Source: Streptomyces apocyni (GTDB lineage: Bacteria; Actinomycetota; Actinomycetes; Streptomycetales; Streptomycetaceae). Taken from it: a DNA stretch of 64,000 bases. A program made the position numbers and the translations under genes. Shown here piece after piece: positions 26,115 through 34,636 of this stretch; within the stretch, counting starts at the first letter, position 1, and each line of letters begins with the position of its first letter. The stretch lies in assembly GCF_009739465.1 (NCBI RefSeq), contig NZ_WHOM01000044.1, positions 62,001 through 126,000 on the forward strand, in the 5' to 3' direction. A model generated the notes under the pieces. The model was not told where the DNA came from, searched no databases, and worked only from the letters and a program-made list of their open reading frames with translations.

Positions 26115-27835
26115 CAGAAGAGGAAGTAACGCTGGGCCATGGGCAGTTCGGCGGCGGGTGCGGCCTCGACGAGTTCACCGTCGATGGTGACGGCGAAGCT
26201 GTCGGGTTCGACCCGTACCTGTGGCCTGGCGTCGTTCTCCCGCATGTCCGCCTTGGTGACGTGGCGGGTGCTGCTGATCGCGGTGAACTCCTTGCTGAGG
26301 GCGAGCCGTTCGGGCAGTCCGTCGTCCAGGGCCAGTCGCGTGACGAAGTTCAGCGAGTTGCTGCCGGGAGCCCGGCCCGTCGCGCCGAACATGGGGCGGG
26401 GCAGCACCGGTTGTGGCGTGGGGATGGACGCGTTGGCGTCGCCCATCTGCGCGTACGCGATCTGCCCGCCCTTGATGACCAGCTGTGGCTTGACACCGAA
26501 GAACGCCGGATTCCACAGCACCAGGTCGGCCAGCTTGCCGGACTCCACCGAGCCGATCTCGGTGTCCAGGCCTTGGGCGACGGCGGGGTTGATGGTGTAT
26601 TTGGCGACATAGCGGCGGGCCCGGAGGTTGTCCGCGCGGCTGTCGCCGTGCAGGAAGCCACGTCGCCGCTTCATCACATGCGCGGTCTGCCAGGTGCGCA
26701 GGATGACCTCACCGATCCTCCCCATCGCCTGGGCGTCCGACGAGATGATCGAGATCGCGCCGAGGTCGTGCAGGATGTCCTCGGCCGCGATGGTGGACGG
26801 TCTGATCCGGGACTCGGCGAAGGCCAGGTCCTCGGGGACCGCCGGGTTCAGGTGGTGGCAGACCATCAGCATGTCGAGGTGTTCCTCGATGGTGTTGACG
26901 GTGTGGGGCCGGGTCGGGTTGGTCGAGCTGGGCAGGATGTTGGGTTCGGAGACGACCGTGATGATGTCGGGCGCGTGCCCGCCGCCCGCCCCCTCGGTGT
27001 GGTAGGCGTGCAGGGTCCGTCCGGCGATGGCCGCCAGGGTGTCGCCGACGAAGCCCGCCTCGTTCAGGGTGTCGGTGTGGATGGCGAGTTGGGCGCCGGT
27101 CTCGTCGCAGACGCCGAGCGCCGCGTCGATCGCGGCCGGGGTGGCCCCCCAGTCCTCGTGGATCTTCAATCCGAGTGCGCCACCGCGCAGTTGGGAGAGC
27201 ATTGCCTCGCGCGAGACGGTGTTGCCCTTGCCGAGCAGCCCGAGGTTGACCGGGTAGCCGTCCATGGCCTCCAGCATCCGGGCCAGGTGCCAGGGGCCTG
27301 GGGTGACGGTGGTGGCCTTGCTGCCCTCGGCCGGTCCGGTGCCGCCGCCGACGAGGGTGGTGATGCCGGAGGCCAGGGCCTCGTCGGCGAGCTGCGGGCA
27401 GATGAAGTGCACATGGGCGTCGATGCCGCCCGCGGTGACGATCTTGCCGTTGCCCGCGATGATCTCGGTTTCCGGGCCGATGACCAGGTCGGGGTGTACG
27501 CCGTCCATGGTGTCCGGGTTCCCGGCCTTGCCGATGCCGGTGATACGGCCGTCGCGGATGCCGATGTCGGCCTTGACGATGCCCCAGTGGTCGAGGATCA
27601 CCGCGCCGGTGATCACGGTGTCCGGTGCGCCGTCGGCGCGGGTCGCGCGGGACTGGCCCATGGACTCGCGGATGACCTTGCCGCCGCCGAACACCGCCTC
27701 GTCACCGGCGCGTCCGGGCCCGCCCGAGCGGTCCTCCTCGATCTCGACGAGGAGGTCGGTGTCGGCGAGGCGGATACGGTCGCCGGTGGTGGGGCCGAAC
27801 AGGTCGGCGTAGGCGGGGCGGGTCAGTTCAGCCAT
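26114..27835 (-). CDS. ureC: Urease alpha subunit
   Basis: 573 residues from the ATG at 27835. [13 protein letters not shown] provides two nickel His, [10 protein letters not shown] the Lys that is carbamylated to bridge both nickel ions, and MVCHHLN the catalytic His on the flap. It hydrolyses urea to ammonia and carbamate in the cytosol. Length and spacing are those of a normal UreC. It overlaps the ureB end by 8 bp. Confidence 0.96.
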   Translation of the reverse strand: MAELTRPAYADLFGPTTGDRIRLADTDLLVEIEEDRSGGPGRAGDEAVFGGGKVIRESMGQSRATRADGAPDTVITGAVILDHWGIVKADIGIRDGRITGIGKAGNPDTMDGVHPDLVIGPETEIIAGNGKIVTAGGIDAHVHFICPQLADEALASGITTLVGGGTGPAEGSKATTVTPGPWHLARMLEAMDGYPVNLGLLGKGNTVSREAMLSQLRGGALGLKIHEDWGATPAAIDAALGVCDETGAQLAIHTDTLNEAGFVGDTLAAIAGRTLHAYHTEGAGGGHAPDIITVVSEPNILPSSTNPTRPHTVNTIEEHLDMLMVCHHLNPAVPEDLAFAESRIRPSTIAAEDILHDLGAISIISSDAQAMGRIGEVILRTWQTAHVMKRRRGFLHGDSRADNLRARRYVAKYTINPAVAQGLDTEIGSVESGKLADLVLWNPAFFGVKPQLVIKGGQIAYAQMGDANASIPTPQPVLPRPMFGATGRAPGSNSLNFVTRLALDDGLPERLALSKEFTAISSTRHVTKADMRENDARPQVRVEPDSFAVTIDGELVEAAPAAELPMAQRYFLF

Positions 27836-28139
27836 CGAGGGCACCTCCGGTCTCACCGCGCAGGCCGGGGATGATCCGTGCCCCGGCCAGGGGGACGAGT
27901 TCCACGTCGACGGGGATGCCGGGTTCGAAGCGCACGGCGGTGCCGGCCGCGATGTGCAGCCGCAGGCCGCGGGCGGCGGCGCGGTCGAAGTCCAGGCCCG
28001 GGTTGGCCTCGGCGAAGTGGTAGTGGGAGCCGACCTGGACGGGCCGGTCGGCGCGGTTCAGGACGGTGAGGCGGGTGACGGCGCGGCCTTCGTTGAGGCG
28101 CACCGGCTCGTCGGCGAAGAGGATCTCTCCGGGAATCAT
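27828..28139 (-). CDS. ureB: Urease beta subunit
   Basis: 103 residues beginning [19 protein letters not shown], with [19 protein letters not shown] in the middle. It is the middle-sized structural subunit of urease, encoded separately here rather than fused to UreA. It lies 13 bp after ureA. Confidence 0.95.
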   Translation of the reverse strand: MIPGEILFADEPVRLNEGRAVTRLTVLNRADRPVQVGSHYHFAEANPGLDFDRAAARGLRLHIAAGTAVRFEPGIPVDVELVPLAGARIIPGLRGETGGALDG

Positions 28140-28152
28140 CAGCGCTCCCCCG

Positions 28153-28455
28153 TCAGACGATCGGGTCGTGCACGGTGACGAGCTTGGTGCCGTCGGGGAA
28201 GGTGGCCTCCACCTGGACGTCGTGGAGCATCTCCGGGATGCCCTCCATGACGTCGTCGCGGGTGAGGACCTTGCGTCCGGAGGCCATCAGCTCGGCGACG
28301 GTCCGGCCGTCGCGGGCGCCCTCCAGAAGGTGCGAGGTGATCAGCGCGATGGCCTCCGGGTGGTTCAGTCTCAGGCCCCGCGCCCTGCGCTTCTCGGCCA
28401 CGTCCGCCGCGACATGGATGAGCAGCCGTTCCTGTTCATGCGGGGTCAGTTGCAC
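28153..28455 (-). CDS. ureA: Urease gamma subunit
   Basis: 100 residues from the GTG at 28455 (product [20 protein letters not shown]). The GAGGTG binding site sits 5-7 nt before it, whereas the GTG at 28464 lies inside that binding site. Other markers are [19 protein letters not shown] and [20 protein letters not shown]. It is the first gene of ureABCFGD; the promoter must be in the 75-bp gap to the TetR stop or further upstream. Confidence 0.94.
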   Translation of the reverse strand: MQLTPHEQERLLIHVAADVAEKRRARGLRLNHPEAIALITSHLLEGARDGRTVAELMASGRKVLTRDDVMEGIPEMLHDVQVEATFPDGTKLVTVHDPIV

Positions 28456-28531
28456 GCGTGCCACCTCACAGTCGATGCCCCCGGAGGAAGGGGAAGATAT
28501 CGCACGCTAATACCGAAGTTTTTCCGGCGCG

Positions 28532-29170
28532 TTAACTCGGCTGTGCCTCACCAGCGCCATCACCCATCGACATCACCCCGCGCAGCCCTTCCTCGATGAG
28601 CTCCACCGGAGCGTCTCCGAACAGCGCCTGCTGGACGGCGAAACCCTGCGCCACAGCGATCATGGTCCGGGCGACGCTCTCCGGTGACACGTCCGTACGC
28701 ATCAGCCCGGCCTGCTGATACGCCTCCACGATCCGCACCCAGGCGGCCCGCACCCGGCCGAACCCTTCGTGGAGTACCGCGGCCAGCTCCTCGTTGCGCA
28801 GGGTCTCCGTCCACGCCTGGATCATCATCCGCGCGAAGCCGGACTTCCCCTCGTACGTCAGGCCGGTCGCCGCGCTGAAGACCTCCCGCAGGCCCTGCGC
28901 CACCAGCACGTCGGGCGGCGGGGGCGGGCTCTGCCGGGCGGCGGCCTCGAAGGTGGTGTGGATGGCTGTCAGCACCTCCTCGGCGATGGCACCGATCAGC
29001 TCTTCCTTGCTGCGGAAGTAGCGGTACACGGCGCCCGCCGAGAGGTCGGCCTCGCGCAGGACATCCTGCATCGACGTGGCGTGGAAGCCGTTGCGCGCGA
29101 AGCAGCGCGCCGCGCCGTCAAGGATCTGGCGGCGACGGGCGTCAAGGTGTTCCTGGGATACGCGAGCCAT
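28532..29170 (-). CDS. TetR family transcriptional regulator
   Basis: 212 residues from the ATG at 29170. The DNA-binding part reads RRRQILDGAARCFARNGFHA, then SMQDVLREADLSAGAVYRYF. A Pro-rich linker PPPPPDVL joins it to the ligand domain. It is divergent from an exporter-like membrane protein gene with an AT-rich palindrome near its own start, so it probably represses that gene. It reads toward ureA but there is no sign that it controls urease. Confidence 0.88.
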   Translation of the reverse strand: MARVSQEHLDARRRQILDGAARCFARNGFHATSMQDVLREADLSAGAVYRYFRSKEELIGAIAEEVLTAIHTTFEAAARQSPPPPPDVLVAQGLREVFSAATGLTYEGKSGFARMMIQAWTETLRNEELAAVLHEGFGRVRAAWVRIVEAYQQAGLMRTDVSPESVARTMIAVAQGFAVQQALFGDAPVELIEEGLRGVMSMGDGAGEAQPS

Positions 29171-29181
29171 GCGCACAACGT

Positions 29182-29198
29182 AAAACGAATATTCATTC
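29182..29198. promoter_or_regulatory. Candidate TetR operator / promoter
   Basis: AAAACGAATATTCATTC surrounds the perfect palindrome GAATATTC (29187-29194), an AT-rich island 12 bp before the TetR start in the region shared with the divergent membrane-protein gene. It fits an autoregulatory operator, and TTCTTGAC beside it may be part of a -35 element. Confidence 0.45.
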
Positions 29199-29286
29199 TT
29201 GACAAGCGCGCTCCCCCGGCAGGACAGTGGAGCTACAAAAACGAACGATCCTTCTCTTTGGTCATCGATCCGAATCGAGGGGCACC

Positions 29287-30330
29287 ATGTCCGCCACATC
29301 GGCTACGACGCCCACCCCCGCCGCACCCGAGGAACTTCCCCCCGCGCCGCAGGCCCGGCGGATGGTCGCGGTCGCCGTACTGGTCCCCCTGCTGGTCACC
29401 CTCGCGCTGTGGGCGTTCACCTGGCCCGCCGCCCGCATGGCGCCGCAGGATCTGCCGCTCGGCGTCGCGGGCCCGACGGCCGCCGCGAGCGCTGTAAAGA
29501 ACCAACTGGAGCAGCAAGGCGGCGCGTTCGAGATTCACCGGTACGCCGACGAGGCCGCCGCTCGCGACGCCATCAGGGACCGGACCGTATACGGCGCCGT
29601 CGTCGTCACCGAGCGCGGCCCGAAACTGCTCACCGCGTCGGCCGCGAGCCCGGTGGTCGCCCAGCTGCTCGAGCAGGCGGTGGCCGCCCAGTCCCCCGAC
29701 GGCACCCCGCTGGAGACGGACGACATCGTCCCGGCCCCGGCGACCGACCCGCGTGGCGCCACGCTGAGCTCCAGCGTGCTGCCGATGGCGATCGCCGGGG
29801 TCGCGGCCGGGTCCGTGGTGACGATGCTCGGGCTACGGCGGACGCGGGCGGCGCTCACCCTGGTGGTCACCTCCACGGTGGTGGGCCTGGTCGCGGCCAC
29901 GCTCACCCACAGCTGGCTGGGGGCGCTGACCGGCGACTGGTGGGCCGAGGCGGGTGTGCTGAGCCTGTCGGTGCTGGCGGTGAGCGCCGCGGTGGCCGGA
30001 CTCGCGGCGCTGATCGGGCCCGCGGGGATCGGCGTCGGCGCCCTGCTCATCGTCCTGCTCGGCAACCCGTTCTCCGGCGTCACCTCCGCGCCCGAGTTGC
30101 TCCCCGAGCCGATCGGGCTGCTCGGTCAGTGGCTGCCACCAGGGGCGGGCGGAAGCCTGCTGCGGTCGGTGTCCTTCTTCGACGGCGCCCAGGCGGGCGG
30201 ACCCGCACTGATCCTGAGCCTGTGGGCGGTACTGGGCCTGACGGCGGTGCTGCTCGGCGGGCGGCGGGCCGGACACGCCACCCCAGCACCCGAGCCGGGG
30301 AGCTCGGCGGAGCCCACTCCGGCTGGCTGA
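29287..30330 (+). CDS. ABC-2/YhgE-like membrane protein, probable exporter
   Basis: 347 residues from the ATG at 29287 (GAGGGGC upstream). One membrane helix near the start (VAVAVLVPLLVTLALWAF) and an external region of about 130 residues (VKNQLEQQGGAFEIHRYADE and so on) precede five or six helices (SVLPMAIAGVAAGSVVTM, ALTLVVTSTVVGLVAATL, etc.). This is the arrangement of ABC-2-type permeases and Pip/YhgE proteins. No ATPase gene is next to it. Regulation by the divergent TetR suggests export of a toxic or signalling compound, which is inference. Confidence 0.75.
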   Translation: MSATSATTPTPAAPEELPPAPQARRMVAVAVLVPLLVTLALWAFTWPAARMAPQDLPLGVAGPTAAASAVKNQLEQQGGAFEIHRYADEAAARDAIRDRTVYGAVVVTERGPKLLTASAASPVVAQLLEQAVAAQSPDGTPLETDDIVPAPATDPRGATLSSSVLPMAIAGVAAGSVVTMLGLRRTRAALTLVVTSTVVGLVAATLTHSWLGALTGDWWAEAGVLSLSVLAVSAAVAGLAALIGPAGIGVGALLIVLLGNPFSGVTSAPELLPEPIGLLGQWLPPGAGGSLLRSVSFFDGAQAGGPALILSLWAVLGLTAVLLGGRRAGHATPAPEPGSSAEPTPAG

Positions 30331-30346
30331 CCCGACACCACGATCC

Positions 30347-30388
30347 GGCCGTGCGTCCCCGCTGTAGCGGACGGGGGCGCGCACGGCC
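30347..30388. terminator. Convergent terminator
   Basis: GGCCGTGCGTCCCCG at 30347-30361 pairs imperfectly with CGGGGGCGCGCACGGCC at 30372-30388. It lies between the convergent exporter and SnoaL-like genes. Confidence 0.6.
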
Positions 30389-30407
30389 TTGTGACAGTGC
30401 GCACGGA

Positions 30408-30923
30408 TCAGTCGTCGGCGGGCACCATCGACGAGTGGTGGTTGACGATCTTCCACGTGCCGCCGCACTTCTCGTACTCGTACGTGTAACGGGCCTCGGC
30501 GATGCTCTTCTCGCCGGTCTCCGGGTCGGTGAGGTGGAAGTTGTACAGCCCGGCGTCGATCGCGGAGTTTCTGTCGAGAATGTTGATCTCACTCTGGACG
30601 ATCTCGCCCTTCGGCTTCTTCGCCAGGAAGTGCTCCATGTAGTCGACGATGCCGGCGCGGTCCGTGCGGACCTCCGGCGAGAGGGTCGGCAGAAGCACCG
30701 CGTCCTTGGCGTAAAGGTCGGCGACCTTCTCGGCGTCGCCGGTCTGCAGGGCCGCGTTCCACTGATCGAAGAGGGCGGCGATCTCCTTCTTCGTGGGCTT
30801 GGCGGCGGCCTTGCCACCACCGCCGGAGGTAGCCATGCCCACCCCCACGGTCACGGTGCCCACGGTCACGAGGGTGGTGGCGGCGACGAAGAGGGCGCGC
30901 TTGCGTATGAGGTGGCGGGACAA
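30408..30923 (-). CDS. Exported SnoaL/ketosteroid-isomerase-like (SgcJ/EcaC) protein
   Basis: 171 residues from a TTG at 30923, with GGAG 5 nt upstream. The N-terminus is a signal: RHLIRKRALFVAATTLVTV. The mature part is an NTF2-like domain (ALFDQWNAALQTGDAEKVAD, LYAKDAVLLPTLSPEV, then WKIVNHHSSMVP), as in SgcJ/EcaC and the CaMKII-association group. No catalytic role can be assigned. Choosing a later ATG would delete the signal peptide, so TTG is preferred. Confidence 0.8.
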   Translation of the reverse strand: MSRHLIRKRALFVAATTLVTVGTVTVGVGMATSGGGGKAAAKPTKKEIAALFDQWNAALQTGDAEKVADLYAKDAVLLPTLSPEVRTDRAGIVDYMEHFLAKKPKGEIVQSEINILDRNSAIDAGLYNFHLTDPETGEKSIAEARYTYEYEKCGGTWKIVNHHSSMVPADD

Positions 30924-31532
30924 GGTAACTCCAGTGCGATTGCGGTGGGTTACTCCCTCTGCGGTGGGAGCGATCCCACCCTTGCACCGCCCGGGTAAGC
31001 AGCTGGGCAGCATATGGACAACGGCAGGGCAAGGCTGACCCAAAACACCGCCGGACGGGTCGCGTTGCCGCCCGCGTCCACCGGATGACGCCGCCGGGCA
31101 GGGGGTGAGCCGTCCGCCCCGTGACCCGAAGGGACCAGTTCGGGTCGCCTGATCGGCGGAGCGGATGGTTGCCCTGATGGCGCAAGTATGTATCTGCCCT
31201 CGCGGTACGCGGCGCCCGGAATGCTTGCTTCCGGTGCTGGTCCGGGCCTCGCCGGGCATCGGCGCCGCAACCGCGAACCGGCCTTGTCCACCTGAATGGA
31301 TCAGTAGTGAGGAGTCTCACACAGCGCCGTTTCTCCACGGTTTCGGTGGGTGCCGTGGGTCAAGATCCCTGGCGACGACAAGCCCCCGCCAGCAGCGGTG
31401 GGGCGGTCCGGGCGGACGCCGAGTCCTGCCGCCGTCCGGATGCCGGGTCGACGTCAGCGGATCGGCAGGAGTGGAGGACCCGCACCGCATCCGACAGGTC
31501 ATCCTTCGCAGGCGGCTGCCGAAGGGTTGCGC
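30924..31532. other. 609-bp gene-free stretch
   Basis: No convincing gene on either strand. It holds the upstream region of the SnoaL-like gene and a long leader for the NlpC/P60 gene. GTGAG-GAGT-CTCAC at 31307-31320 is a small inverted repeat. The last 115 bp (31417-31514) hold the riboswitch-like structure listed separately. Remaining short frames are Arg/Pro-rich and unlikely to be coding. Confidence 0.7.
31417..31514 (+). promoter_or_regulatory. Candidate c-di-AMP (ydaO-type) riboswitch
   Basis: Blocks match the ydaO consensus in order: CGCCGAGTCC, a stem TCCTGCC (31424-31430) / GGCAGGA (31464-31470), GGAGGACCC (31473-31481), CCGACAGGTCATCC (31491-31504) and a closing GCAGGCGG that can pair with the opening CGCC. 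It lies just before an NlpC/P60 wall hydrolase, the usual target in actinobacteria. Doubt: the central GGGGUNAAUC module expected between GGAGGACCC and CCGACAG is not visible, so this may be a shortened variant. Confidence 0.5.
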
Positions 31533-32006
31533 ATGACTTCGCGTCACCGTGTTCCTTCTCTACTCGCCAAGGTCGGCACCGCGTCGGCCCTCTCCCTCGT
31601 CGCTGTTGGCGGCACCCTGGTGGTGCCGGGCGCGGCGAACCAGGCCGACGCCGCCTCGGCCGGCGGCAAGGCCGTCAAGGTCGCGGCGTCGAAGAAGGGG
31701 GCGCCGTACAAGTGGGGGGCGGCCGGTCCACGCCGCTTCGACTGTTCGGGGCTGACGCTGTACTCGTTCAAGCGCGTGGGGAAGTCGCTGCCCCGTACGG
31801 CCGCGGCCCAGCGCAACAAGACCAGGCGGATCTCCACGGGCCAGCGCCAGCGCGGGGACCTGGTGTTCTTCCACTCCCGTGGCGGCGTCTACCACGTCGG
31901 GATCTACGCGGGGCGTGGGCGCATCTGGCACTCGCCCAAGGCGGGCGACGTGGTACGGCTGCAGAAGATCTGGACCCGCGGGGTGTCCTACGGCCGGGTG
32001 CAGTAG
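31533..32006 (+). CDS. Secreted NlpC/P60 peptidoglycan hydrolase
   Basis: 157 residues from the ATG at 31533 (AAGGG upstream). The signal peptide is basic (TSRHRVPSLLAK) with a hydrophobic core and a likely cut after ADAAS. The catalytic Cys is in RRFDCSGLT, the His in VYHVGIYAG and the third residue in WHSPKAG. It cuts peptide stems in peptidoglycan outside the cell. The domain starts soon after the signal, so it is a minimal hydrolase with no binding module. A riboswitch-like leader precedes it. Confidence 0.92.
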   Translation: MTSRHRVPSLLAKVGTASALSLVAVGGTLVVPGAANQADAASAGGKAVKVAASKKGAPYKWGAAGPRRFDCSGLTLYSFKRVGKSLPRTAAAQRNKTRRISTGQRQRGDLVFFHSRGGVYHVGIYAGRGRIWHSPKAGDVVRLQKIWTRGVSYGRVQ

Positions 32007-32021
32007 CCGGTAGCCGGAACA

Positions 32022-32612
32022 TCAGCCCGCCAGCGGCGCCGCCAGCAGGGTCAGCCCCAGCGCGGCCAGGGCCGTACCGCTGACTCCTTCGATGGCGCGG
32101 GCCGTACGCGGTCCGCGGAGCCAGCGGCCGAGCCGGTCCACGAGCAGGGCGACGGCCTGGAACCAGACCGCGGCGAGCCCGACGATGATCGCTGCCAGCA
32201 GCAGGGTGCGCGGCATCGCCGGGCTCGAGGCGGGTACGAACTGGGGCAGCACGCTGAGGAAGGTGATCGATGCCTTGGGATTGAGGGCGTTGGTGAGGAA
32301 CCCCTGACGCAGGGCGCTACGGGGACTCACAGCCTCTGGCCCCTCGGCCGGGTCGCCGTCGGTCGCACCGCCGGTGGGCGCCGTACGCGGCCGGGCAGCG
32401 GCGCGCAGCGCCCCGTACCCGAGGTAGAGCACGTAGGCGCCGCCCAGAATCTGCAGGCCGCGAAAGAGCGCCGGGACCGCCGCGAGCACAGCGGCGACCC
32501 CGGCCACGGCGAGAGCGGTGTGGACCAGCAGTCCGGCCGCGATGCCGAGCGCGCAGGCGGCGCCCGCCCGGCGCGAGGCGAGGGCGTTGCGCACCACGAT
32601 GGTGGTGGTGGC
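32022..32612 (-). pseudogene. LysE family exporter gene lacking its 5' end
   Basis: The readable part begins TTTIVVRNALASRRAGAACA, a point some 20-25 residues into a normal LysE (after the TPGP motif), and continues through LGIAAGLLVHTALAVAGVAA and FLTNALNPKASITF to a normal end. Upstream of 32612 the frame changes to unrelated Arg-rich sequence, so the first half-helix, start codon and ribosome binding site are missing. Directly adjacent on the other strand is the tail of a LysR regulator. One deletion seems to have removed the divergent 5' ends of both genes. A GTG at 32597 could give a shortened protein but has no binding site. Confidence 0.65.
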
Positions 32613-32616
32613 GCGG

Positions 32617-32769
32617 CAGGCCCTGACCCCGGTGAACGTGCGGCTGCTCGACCCGCCGGGACTGCGTCGTACGATCTCGGCGGTGTACCGGGCCGATGAG
32701 CCAAACCTCGCGGCGGACACCCTACGAGCCCTGCTGCGTGGCGCGTTCGGGCGCGCCGGGGTGTCCTGA
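32617..32769 (+). pseudogene. C-terminal remnant of a LysR-type regulator
   Basis: 50 codons in frame to the TGA at 32767: ALTPVNVRLLDPPGLRRTI followed by SAVYRADEPNLAADTLRALL. This resembles the end of a LysR effector domain. No helix-turn-helix or N-terminal part is present; the frame upstream of 32617 runs antisense into the LysE remnant. It is best read as the other half of the deletion that truncated LysE. Confidence 0.5.
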
Positions 32770-32799
32770 GCTCTGGTCGTCCCTGACTGTCCCTGGTGG

Positions 32800-33231
32800 T
32801 CAGTTCTGGACGGGTGCGGTCCAGGGCAGGCTGATCGAGATGGTCTTGCCACCCTCGGCGGTCGGCCGGACCGTGAGGCGGCCGCCGCACTCGGCGGTCA
32901 GCCAGCGGATGATAACCATGCCCCGGCCGTTGTCCTGCTGGACGGCCGCGGGCAGCCGCTTGGGGAACCGGGGGTGACTGTCCGTCACCCCGATCCGTAG
33001 CTCCTCGTCACGCTCGAGCGTCAGGTCGACCGTGAAGGTCGGCGACTGACCGAAGGTGTGCTGTACGGCGTTGGTGGCGAGTTCGGAGACGATAAGTCTC
33101 ACGGTGTCGGACACTTCGGCATCGCCGGGCAGTCCCCAATCAGCCAACATGCCGCTGACGTATTTCCGCGCCGCGGACACCGAGGCGGGCTCGCTCGGCA
33201 GAGTGACGGATGCTTCCTGATGATCTGCCAT
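32800..33231 (-). CDS. HATPase-type ATP-binding regulator (RsbW-like)
   Basis: 143 residues from the ATG at 33231 with AAAGGGA upstream. The N box is VRLIVSELATNAVQHTFG, the G1 box IGVTDSHPRF, and the G2-like part DNGRGMVIIRWLTAECG. This small GHKL ATPase resembles anti-sigma kinases and the ATPase partners of XRE/DUF397 proteins in Streptomyces (the abaA/whiJ-type loci). It is divergent from the XRE gene with an AT-rich palindrome between. Its likely role is signalling in development or secondary metabolism. Confidence 0.85.
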   Translation of the reverse strand: MADHQEASVTLPSEPASVSAARKYVSGMLADWGLPGDAEVSDTVRLIVSELATNAVQHTFGQSPTFTVDLTLERDEELRIGVTDSHPRFPKRLPAAVQQDNGRGMVIIRWLTAECGGRLTVRPTAEGGKTISISLPWTAPVQN

Positions 33232-33355
33232 GGCGACGCTGTCCCTTTCCCACCGGGGCCGAACTCCGCCACATAGCGGTTGTCGCGGGGCTGCCTCGGA
33301 CTGGTGCTTCGCGCCAGACTGCCACTCCGTGGCCGCCGAAGTGGTCGATCCCCCA

Positions 33356-33371
33356 AGATATGCATATATCT
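33356..33371. promoter_or_regulatory. AT-rich palindrome between ATPase and XRE genes
   Basis: AGATAT-GCAT-ATATCT is a 16-bp perfect palindrome in a very GC-rich background, 108 bp before the XRE start and 125 bp before the ATPase start. It is a probable operator for the XRE protein or part of a divergent promoter. Confidence 0.5.
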
Positions 33372-33478
33372 GTCGCCCGAAGCGGTGAACTCTGCTACGG
33401 AAGAACGTATTTGGGCGAGACTGGTCTGTTGGAGTAGGGAGTAGGGGTGAGTAACCGGGCGGCCAAGAGGAGGCAGCG

Positions 33479-34342
33479 ATGCGATACGGCCCCGTGGTCC
33501 GACGGCGCAAGCTGGGCGCCGAGCTCCGCTCCCTGCGTGACCAGGCCGGGCTGACCAGCGGCGAGGTCGCGCGGCTCGTCGGCTGGCATCAGTCCAAGGT
33601 GAGCCGGATCGAGACGGGGCGCAGCGCCGCGAAGCCCGCGGACGTACGACTGCTACTCGACCGATACGACGTCCGCGACCCCGAACTCCGGGCACTGCTC
33701 GAGGCGTTGGCGGGCACGGAGGGCGACGGCGTGGCGCGCCATCAGTGGTGGCACGCGTACAAGGGGCTGCTGCCGGCCGCCTACCGGGACTTCATCAGTC
33801 TGGAGTCTCAGGCCTGCCGGATGCGCACGCTGGAGACCTCGGTGGTGCCGGGGCTGTTACAGACGCCGGAATACGCGCGCGCGGTGACCCGGGCGGCACT
33901 GGGCGGGCTGACCGAATCCGAGGTGGAGGCACTGGTCGAGGTCCGGCTGGCCCGCCAGGATGTGCTGCGCGCCGACCCGCCGTTGGAGCTGAGCGCGGTG
34001 CTCGACGAGGCGGTGCTGCGTCGGCCGGTGGGTGGGTACGGGGTGATGGCGCGGCAGTTACGCGGGTTACGGGAGGCTATGCGCCTGCCTCAGGTGCGGT
34101 TGCAAGTTCTACCATTCTCCGCGGGGGCACATATCGGCCTCACTGGATCTTTCGTCATGTTCTCATTCCCGAACATTTCTGATCTGGATGTGGTTGTTCT
34201 CGACCACATGACGAGTAGCCTCTATCTCGAGCGGAAAGAAGACCTCCAGGCCTATACCGAGGCCTTCACCTCCCTCCAGGAACATGCGCTTTCGGCAGAG
34301 GACACACGGGAATTCATCGCCGGGATCGGTGACGGCGCGTAA
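33479..34342 (+). CDS. XRE-family HTH regulator with DUF5753 domain (three TTA codons)
   Basis: 287 residues. Residues about 10-60 are the XRE helix-turn-helix (LRDQAGLTSGEVARLVGWHQ, then SKVSRIETGRS) and 85-280 the DUF5753 domain (RTLETSVVPGLLQTPEYARA and on). Start ATG 33479 follows AGAGGAGG. Codons 127 (33857), 194 (34058) and 197 (34067) are TTA, so translation should depend on the bldA tRNA. From about 34095 to 34310 GC content falls clearly (for example TTGCAAGTTCTACCATTCTC), suggesting recent or foreign sequence. It forms a locus with the divergent ATPase and the downstream DUF397 gene. Confidence 0.9.
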   Translation: MRYGPVVRRRKLGAELRSLRDQAGLTSGEVARLVGWHQSKVSRIETGRSAAKPADVRLLLDRYDVRDPELRALLEALAGTEGDGVARHQWWHAYKGLLPAAYRDFISLESQACRMRTLETSVVPGLLQTPEYARAVTRAALGGLTESEVEALVEVRLARQDVLRADPPLELSAVLDEAVLRRPVGGYGVMARQLRGLREAMRLPQVRLQVLPFSAGAHIGLTGSFVMFSFPNISDLDVVVLDHMTSSLYLERKEDLQAYTEAFTSLQEHALSAEDTREFIAGIGDGA

Positions 34343-34351
34343 GGAGGCACC

Positions 34352-34600
34352 ATGTCTGCACTGCCTCGGTACGTCTCTCCCAGCACCACTCTCAGCTCCG
34401 CCCCGCACCGTGCTCGGTGGCGGCGCAGCAGTCGCAGCACGGGCATGAACAACTGTGTCGAGGCCGCGTGCCTCGGCGGCGGACCGCTGACCGGAATGCT
34501 GGCGGTACGCGACTCCAAGAACCAGGCGGGGGCCGCACTGCTCTTCTCCCCCGCCGCCTGGGAACCCTTCCTCGCGGCGGTCACGGACGACATGTTGTAG
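34352..34600 (+). CDS. DUF397 domain protein
   Basis: 82 residues from the ATG at 34352 with AAGGAGG 5 nt upstream. The core NCVEAACLGGG, AVRDSKNQAGAALLF and SPAAWEPFL are typical of DUF397. These proteins are small partners of XRE/DUF5753 regulators in Streptomyces and may block the regulator's DNA binding. It has an unusually long N-terminal piece (SALPRYVSPSTTLSSAPHRA). It sits 9 bp after the XRE gene. Confidence 0.88.
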   Translation: MSALPRYVSPSTTLSSAPHRARWRRSSRSTGMNNCVEAACLGGGPLTGMLAVRDSKNQAGAALLFSPAAWEPFLAAVTDDML

Positions 34601-34635
34601 TTCGCTCTCGTTCGCTCTCGTTCGCTCTCGTTCAG
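34601..34635. repeat. Short tandem repeat, 10-bp unit
   Basis: GTTCGCTCTC-type unit repeated about 3.5 times between the DUF397 stop and the convergent bioF stop. No terminator hairpin was seen here. Confidence 0.75.
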
Positions 34636-34636
34636 G

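Noticed and set aside
26099..27874. 591-codon plus-strand frame opposite ureC
   Set aside because: It is the antisense shadow of a highly conserved gene; composition is Gly/Val/Asp-rich with no fold.
29199..30998. 599-codon plus-strand frame over the exporter-like gene
   Set aside because: Gly/Arg-rich shadow in another frame of a gene with a clear helix pattern.
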